5,619 nt of DNA from an uncultured Ancrocorticia sp. Lineage in GTDB: Bacteria; Actinomycetota; Actinomycetes; Actinomycetales; Actinomycetaceae. The position numbers were made by a program, and so were the translations under genes. The notes below the pieces were generated by a model that worked only from the letters and a program-made list of their open reading frames with translations, was not told the DNA's origin and did not search any database. Location of the stretch: the NCBI GenBank assembly GCA_905373325.1, contig CAJPTB010000142.1, positions 1 to 5,619 of the forward strand. The letters run 5' to 3'. Position 1 is the first letter of the stretch, and every line of letters begins with the position of its first letter. Positions 5,593 through 5,619 of the stretch are shown piece after piece.

Positions 5593-5619
5593 ATGCAGCC
5601 GACAAAGCCTGCCCCGACA

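Overview
The window looks like chromosomal DNA of a high-GC actinomycete. The signs are G/C-rich third codon positions, a TTG start behind a GAGGGG ribosome site, a winged-helix protein of the HTH_42/AlkZ-like type that is common in actinobacteria, and secreted beta-lactamase-fold serine hydrolases. The species cannot be named from the sequence.

Layout. Positions 1-365 hold the 3' end of a plus-strand gene for an acidic, hydrophilic protein of unknown function. A strong GC hairpin follows at 381-414. A plus-strand gene at 553-1668 encodes a 371-residue AlkZ-like winged-helix protein with a QxQ motif. Facing it on the minus strand are two paralogous genes for exported class C beta-lactamase/DD-peptidase-type hydrolases, at 1854-3266 and 4037-5473. 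A 770-bp spacer separates them.

The interesting part is the repeat architecture around the hydrolases. Each hydrolase stop codon is followed after six bases by an 80-bp element. As minus-strand RNA the element folds into a long imperfect hairpin, and the two copies differ by a paired (compensatory) change and a G-U-tolerated change. Immediately beyond the first copy, at 1664-1764, lies a 101-bp near-copy of DNA that also encodes part of the Ser/Ala linker of hydrolase 1 (2959-3060). The two blocks overlap in about 15 bp that also occur at both presumed parental sites, so this spacer looks like the scar of a deleted or rearranged third hydrolase unit. The stop codon of the winged-helix gene falls in the first bases of the scar. 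The hydrolase genes also share a patch of about 142 bp around the catalytic serine with only five differences, which suggests recent gene conversion. The spacer upstream of hydrolase 1 carries 18-bp and 39-bp tandem repeats.

Functionally, the two hydrolases probably act outside the cytoplasmic membrane on peptidoglycan peptides or other amide/ester substrates. The winged-helix protein is probably an independent DNA-repair-type gene. Nothing in the window shows that these genes form one pathway.
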